From Chitinophagaceae bacterium (GTDB taxonomy: Bacteria; Bacteroidota; Bacteroidia; Chitinophagales; Chitinophagaceae), in contig CANHUK010000072.1 in NCBI GenBank assembly GCA_947463755.1, forward strand, positions 1 through 7,215: a stretch of DNA of 7,215 nucleotides, in the 5' to 3' direction. Within the stretch, counting starts at the first letter, position 1. The number at the start of each line of letters is the position of its first letter. Below are positions 5,371-7,215 of this stretch, piece after piece. The position numbers and the translations under genes are program-made. The notes under the pieces were generated by a model. It was given only the letters and a program-made list of their open reading frames with translations, was not told the origin of the DNA and did not search any database.

Positions 5371-5883
5371 CTATGAGATCATGACGGGTACTTCGTCCGC
5401 TACCGGAACACCATTCACCGGCATTTGGTCCAGGATACTGCGGGCAGTGCTGCAGGCATTCTCCATCTCCATGCGCTCATGAAGCATATCAGCCATGGTA
5501 AGCATATAGAGGACAACATCCTCCCGGTGGTTGCGCTGCAGCCAGCGGAAGCCACCCGGCAACCTGTCCAGCACCTGCCGGTCGTCGAGGTATTCGATAT
5601 GGTGAACATCGGTCGGCGTCAGGCCCTGCTTCATCAGTTCGCCAACCAGTCGGTCAGCCGGCAGGTTACTCACCGGGCAGTACTCCTCTGCCAGTTCCGT
5701 CCATTCACCAATACCTGTGTGGGCCAGCCGGAGGATCTCGGTCTTGGTCATCGACGTCAGCACCTGCAGCAGGTTTCCGCAGTTGCATGACCCGTGGTTG
5801 CCCCAGGCGTAGTCGGCACCTTCATCCAGCCGGCGGGCGGTTTCCCGCAGGGCTTCTATCAGTGTAGATTGTGCTTGTGCCAT
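5371..5883 (-). CDS. Conserved Bacteroidota protein of unknown function with CxCG motif
   Basis: The product has 170 residues and no known function. It has no signal peptide or membrane segment and is probably cytoplasmic and mainly helical. Conserved-looking blocks are LIEALRETARRLDEGADYAWG (8-28), NHGSCNCGNLLQ (29-40, with a Cys-x-Cys-Gly motif at 33-36), HTGIGEWTELAEEYC (55-69), LTPTDVHHIEYLDDRQVL (88-105) and LPGGFRWLQRNHREDVVLYM (108-127). I recall close homologues as hypothetical proteins across Bacteroidota, which argues for a real and conserved gene. His30, Cys33, Cys35, Cys69 and His94/His95 could make a metal or redox site, but this is inference. The last 25 or so residues (SILDQMPVNG to the end) look like a poorly conserved tail. 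It lies 74 bp downstream of leuS on the same strand and may be co-transcribed with it. The start at 5883 fits where homologous similarity begins. Confidence 0.85.
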   Translation of the reverse strand: MAQAQSTLIEALRETARRLDEGADYAWGNHGSCNCGNLLQVLTSMTKTEILRLAHTGIGEWTELAEEYCPVSNLPADRLVGELMKQGLTPTDVHHIEYLDDRQVLDRLPGGFRWLQRNHREDVVLYMLTMADMLHERMEMENACSTARSILDQMPVNGVPVADEVPVMIS

Positions 5884-5957
5884 ATCGTTTCAATTTAAGC
5901 AGTCATAACAAATCGCGGTGTATGATTGTTGAGCGGCTACCGAGGTTTCGTGATCGG

Positions 5958-7215
5958 TCAGACGACAATGTTGATCATGCGGTTCGGAACATAAACGACT
6001 TTCTTGGGCGTCTTACCCTCCAGCCATTTCTGCACCGACGGATCTGCCAGCACGATGGCTTCCACTTCAGCCTGCGTAGCCTGCAGGGAGATGGTCATCT
6101 CCATGCGTGTACGTCCGTTCACCGCCACCGGATAGGCTTTGCTGGTCTCCACCAGGTAGCGTTCCTCCACCGCCGGCCACGGCTGGTCGAGGATACTGCC
6201 TGCATGACCGGTCGCCTGCCAGAGCTCCTCACACATATGCGGTGCATAGGGCGAAAGCACGATCAGAAATTTCTCCAGGATGGATATCTTCTGGCATTTG
6301 AGGTCGTACAGTTCGTTGAGTCCGATCATGAACTGACTGACCGAGGTGTTGAACGAGAATCGCTCCGTGTCCTCCTCGATCTTGCGGATCATCTTATACA
6401 AGGCCTTCCATTCTGCATCCGTCGGGGCGTCCTGGCTTACGATCAGTCCCCGCTCCTCATGCATGAACATCCGCCAGAGCTTCTTCAGGAATCGGTGCAC
6501 CCCTTCGATGCCCTTGGTATCCCAGGGTTTGTCCTGTTCCACCGGGCCAAGGAACATCTCGTACATGCGGAAGGTATCAGCTCCATATCTTTCCACCACT
6601 TCATCGGGGTTGACGACATTGTGGTAGCGCTTGCTCATCTTCTCGAGTCGGGTTCCGCAGCGGTATACCCCATCCTCCAGCAGGAAGGTAGCATCGTGCA
6701 GGTCGGGACGCCAATTCCGGAAGGCCTCCGTATTCAGCACCACACCATCCACCATCGACACATCCACATGGATCTCATCCGTTTCGTATGCATCCTTCAA
6801 CGCTGCCGAAACGAACTGATGTGTGCCGCGGATGCGATAGGCGATGCGGGAATCCCCTCCGATCTTACCCTGATTGACCAGTCGGCGGAAGGGTTCGTCG
6901 AATCCGATATGTCCGAGATCGTAGAGTACCTTGGTCCACATCCGGCTGTAAAGCAGATGCCCGACAGCGTGTTCAGTGCCGCCAACATAGATATCGACCT
7001 GACCCCAGTAATCACTGGCGGCACGACTGCAGAATTCAGCATCGTTGCCGGGATCCATGTACCGGAGGAAGTACCAGCTACTGCCGGCATATCCGGGCAT
7101 GGTATTGACTTCACGTACACCGGCGTTGTAGTGTTTCCAGTCGGGAAGATTGGCCAGCGGGCCCTCTCCACCCGGTCCGGGATGCAGTTCGTCCAGCGGG
7201 GGGAGTTCCACGGGC
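5958..7215 (-). CDS. leuS: Leucyl-tRNA synthetase, C-terminal part (cut by right edge)
   Basis: LeuRS charges tRNA-Leu with leucine in the cytoplasm. The window holds the last 418 codons of a protein that is normally about 900 residues; the HIGH motif and editing domain lie beyond the right edge. Numbering the fragment from Val at 7211, residues 37-60 are the post-editing catalytic segment (TMPGYAGSSWYFLRYMDP) and 70-93 hold VDIYVGGTEHAVGHLLYSRMW. The Bacteroidota-style insertion lies before the KMSKS loop, and the loop itself reads KMSKR at 191-195 (6627-6641), followed by YHNVVNPDEVVERYGADT. Next come EMFLGPVEQDKPWDTKGIEGVHRFLKKLW, a helical anticodon-binding domain (about 240-350, with APHMCEELW) and the small C-terminal domain ending in NRMINIVV. 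The fifth KMSKS residue is Arg rather than Ser, a tolerated variation. The reading frame is intact, and the unknown CxCG-protein gene follows 74 bp downstream. Confidence 0.97.
   Translation of the reverse strand, partial: PVELPPLDELHPGPGGEGPLANLPDWKHYNAGVREVNTMPGYAGSSWYFLRYMDPGNDAEFCSRAASDYWGQVDIYVGGTEHAVGHLLYSRMWTKVLYDLGHIGFDEPFRRLVNQGKIGGDSRIAYRIRGTHQFVSAALKDAYETDEIHVDVSMVDGVVLNTEAFRNWRPDLHDATFLLEDGVYRCGTRLEKMSKRYHNVVNPDEVVERYGADTFRMYEMFLGPVEQDKPWDTKGIEGVHRFLKKLWRMFMHEERGLIVSQDAPTDAEWKALYKMIRKIEEDTERFSFNTSVSQFMIGLNELYDLKCQKISILEKFLIVLSPYAPHMCEELWQATGHAGSILDQPWPAVEERYLVETSKAYPVAVNGRTRMEMTISLQATQAEVEAIVLADPSVQKWLEGKTPKKVVYVPNRMINIVV

Overview
The window looks like a stretch of Bacteroidota chromosome with moderately high G+C, probably from the Chitinophagales/Sphingobacteriia side of the phylum. 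This rests on protein character: a RuvB and a LeuRS of Bacteroidota type, a signal-peptide OmpA protein with a Lys-Pro linker, and a secreted module ending in an IPPNT-type signature. Genes lack Shine-Dalgarno sites, and one promoter has an exact TAnnTTTG element, which also fits. The lineage is an inference; there is no rRNA or other marker.

Left part (1-1204, minus strand): the N-terminal 133 codons of ruvB run off the left edge. Upstream of it, about 73 bp away, lies a complete LytM/M23-type metallopeptidase gene with no signal peptide. A 342-bp divergent spacer follows. It carries two inverted copies of a strongly palindromic repeat that bound a 143-bp REP- or MITE-like unit.

Centre (1547-4588, plus strand): two secreted-protein genes sit in tandem. 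The first encodes a small N-terminal beta-rich domain, a Pro-rich linker and a C-terminal module. The second encodes a predicted outer-membrane beta-barrel, a Lys-Pro linker of four 11-residue repeats, a divergent copy of the same module, a charged helical stretch and a peptidoglycan-binding OmpA domain. The second gene probably anchors the outer membrane to the cell wall. The first may be a related envelope protein. A strong rho-independent terminator closes this block.

Right part (4589-7215): an A+T-rich 357-bp spacer carries a promoter with an exact TAnnTTTG element bracketed by a 12-bp direct repeat. It drives a two-repeat YegP/DUF1508 protein. A bidirectional terminator separates this gene from a convergent minus-strand pair: leuS (C-terminal 418 codons, cut by the right edge) followed by a conserved protein of unknown function with a CxCG motif.

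No CRISPR array, tRNA, rRNA, transposase or phage gene was seen. Most of the content is ordinary housekeeping and envelope genes. The least explained parts are the duplicated IPPNT module, the paired palindromic repeats and the direct-repeat promoter.
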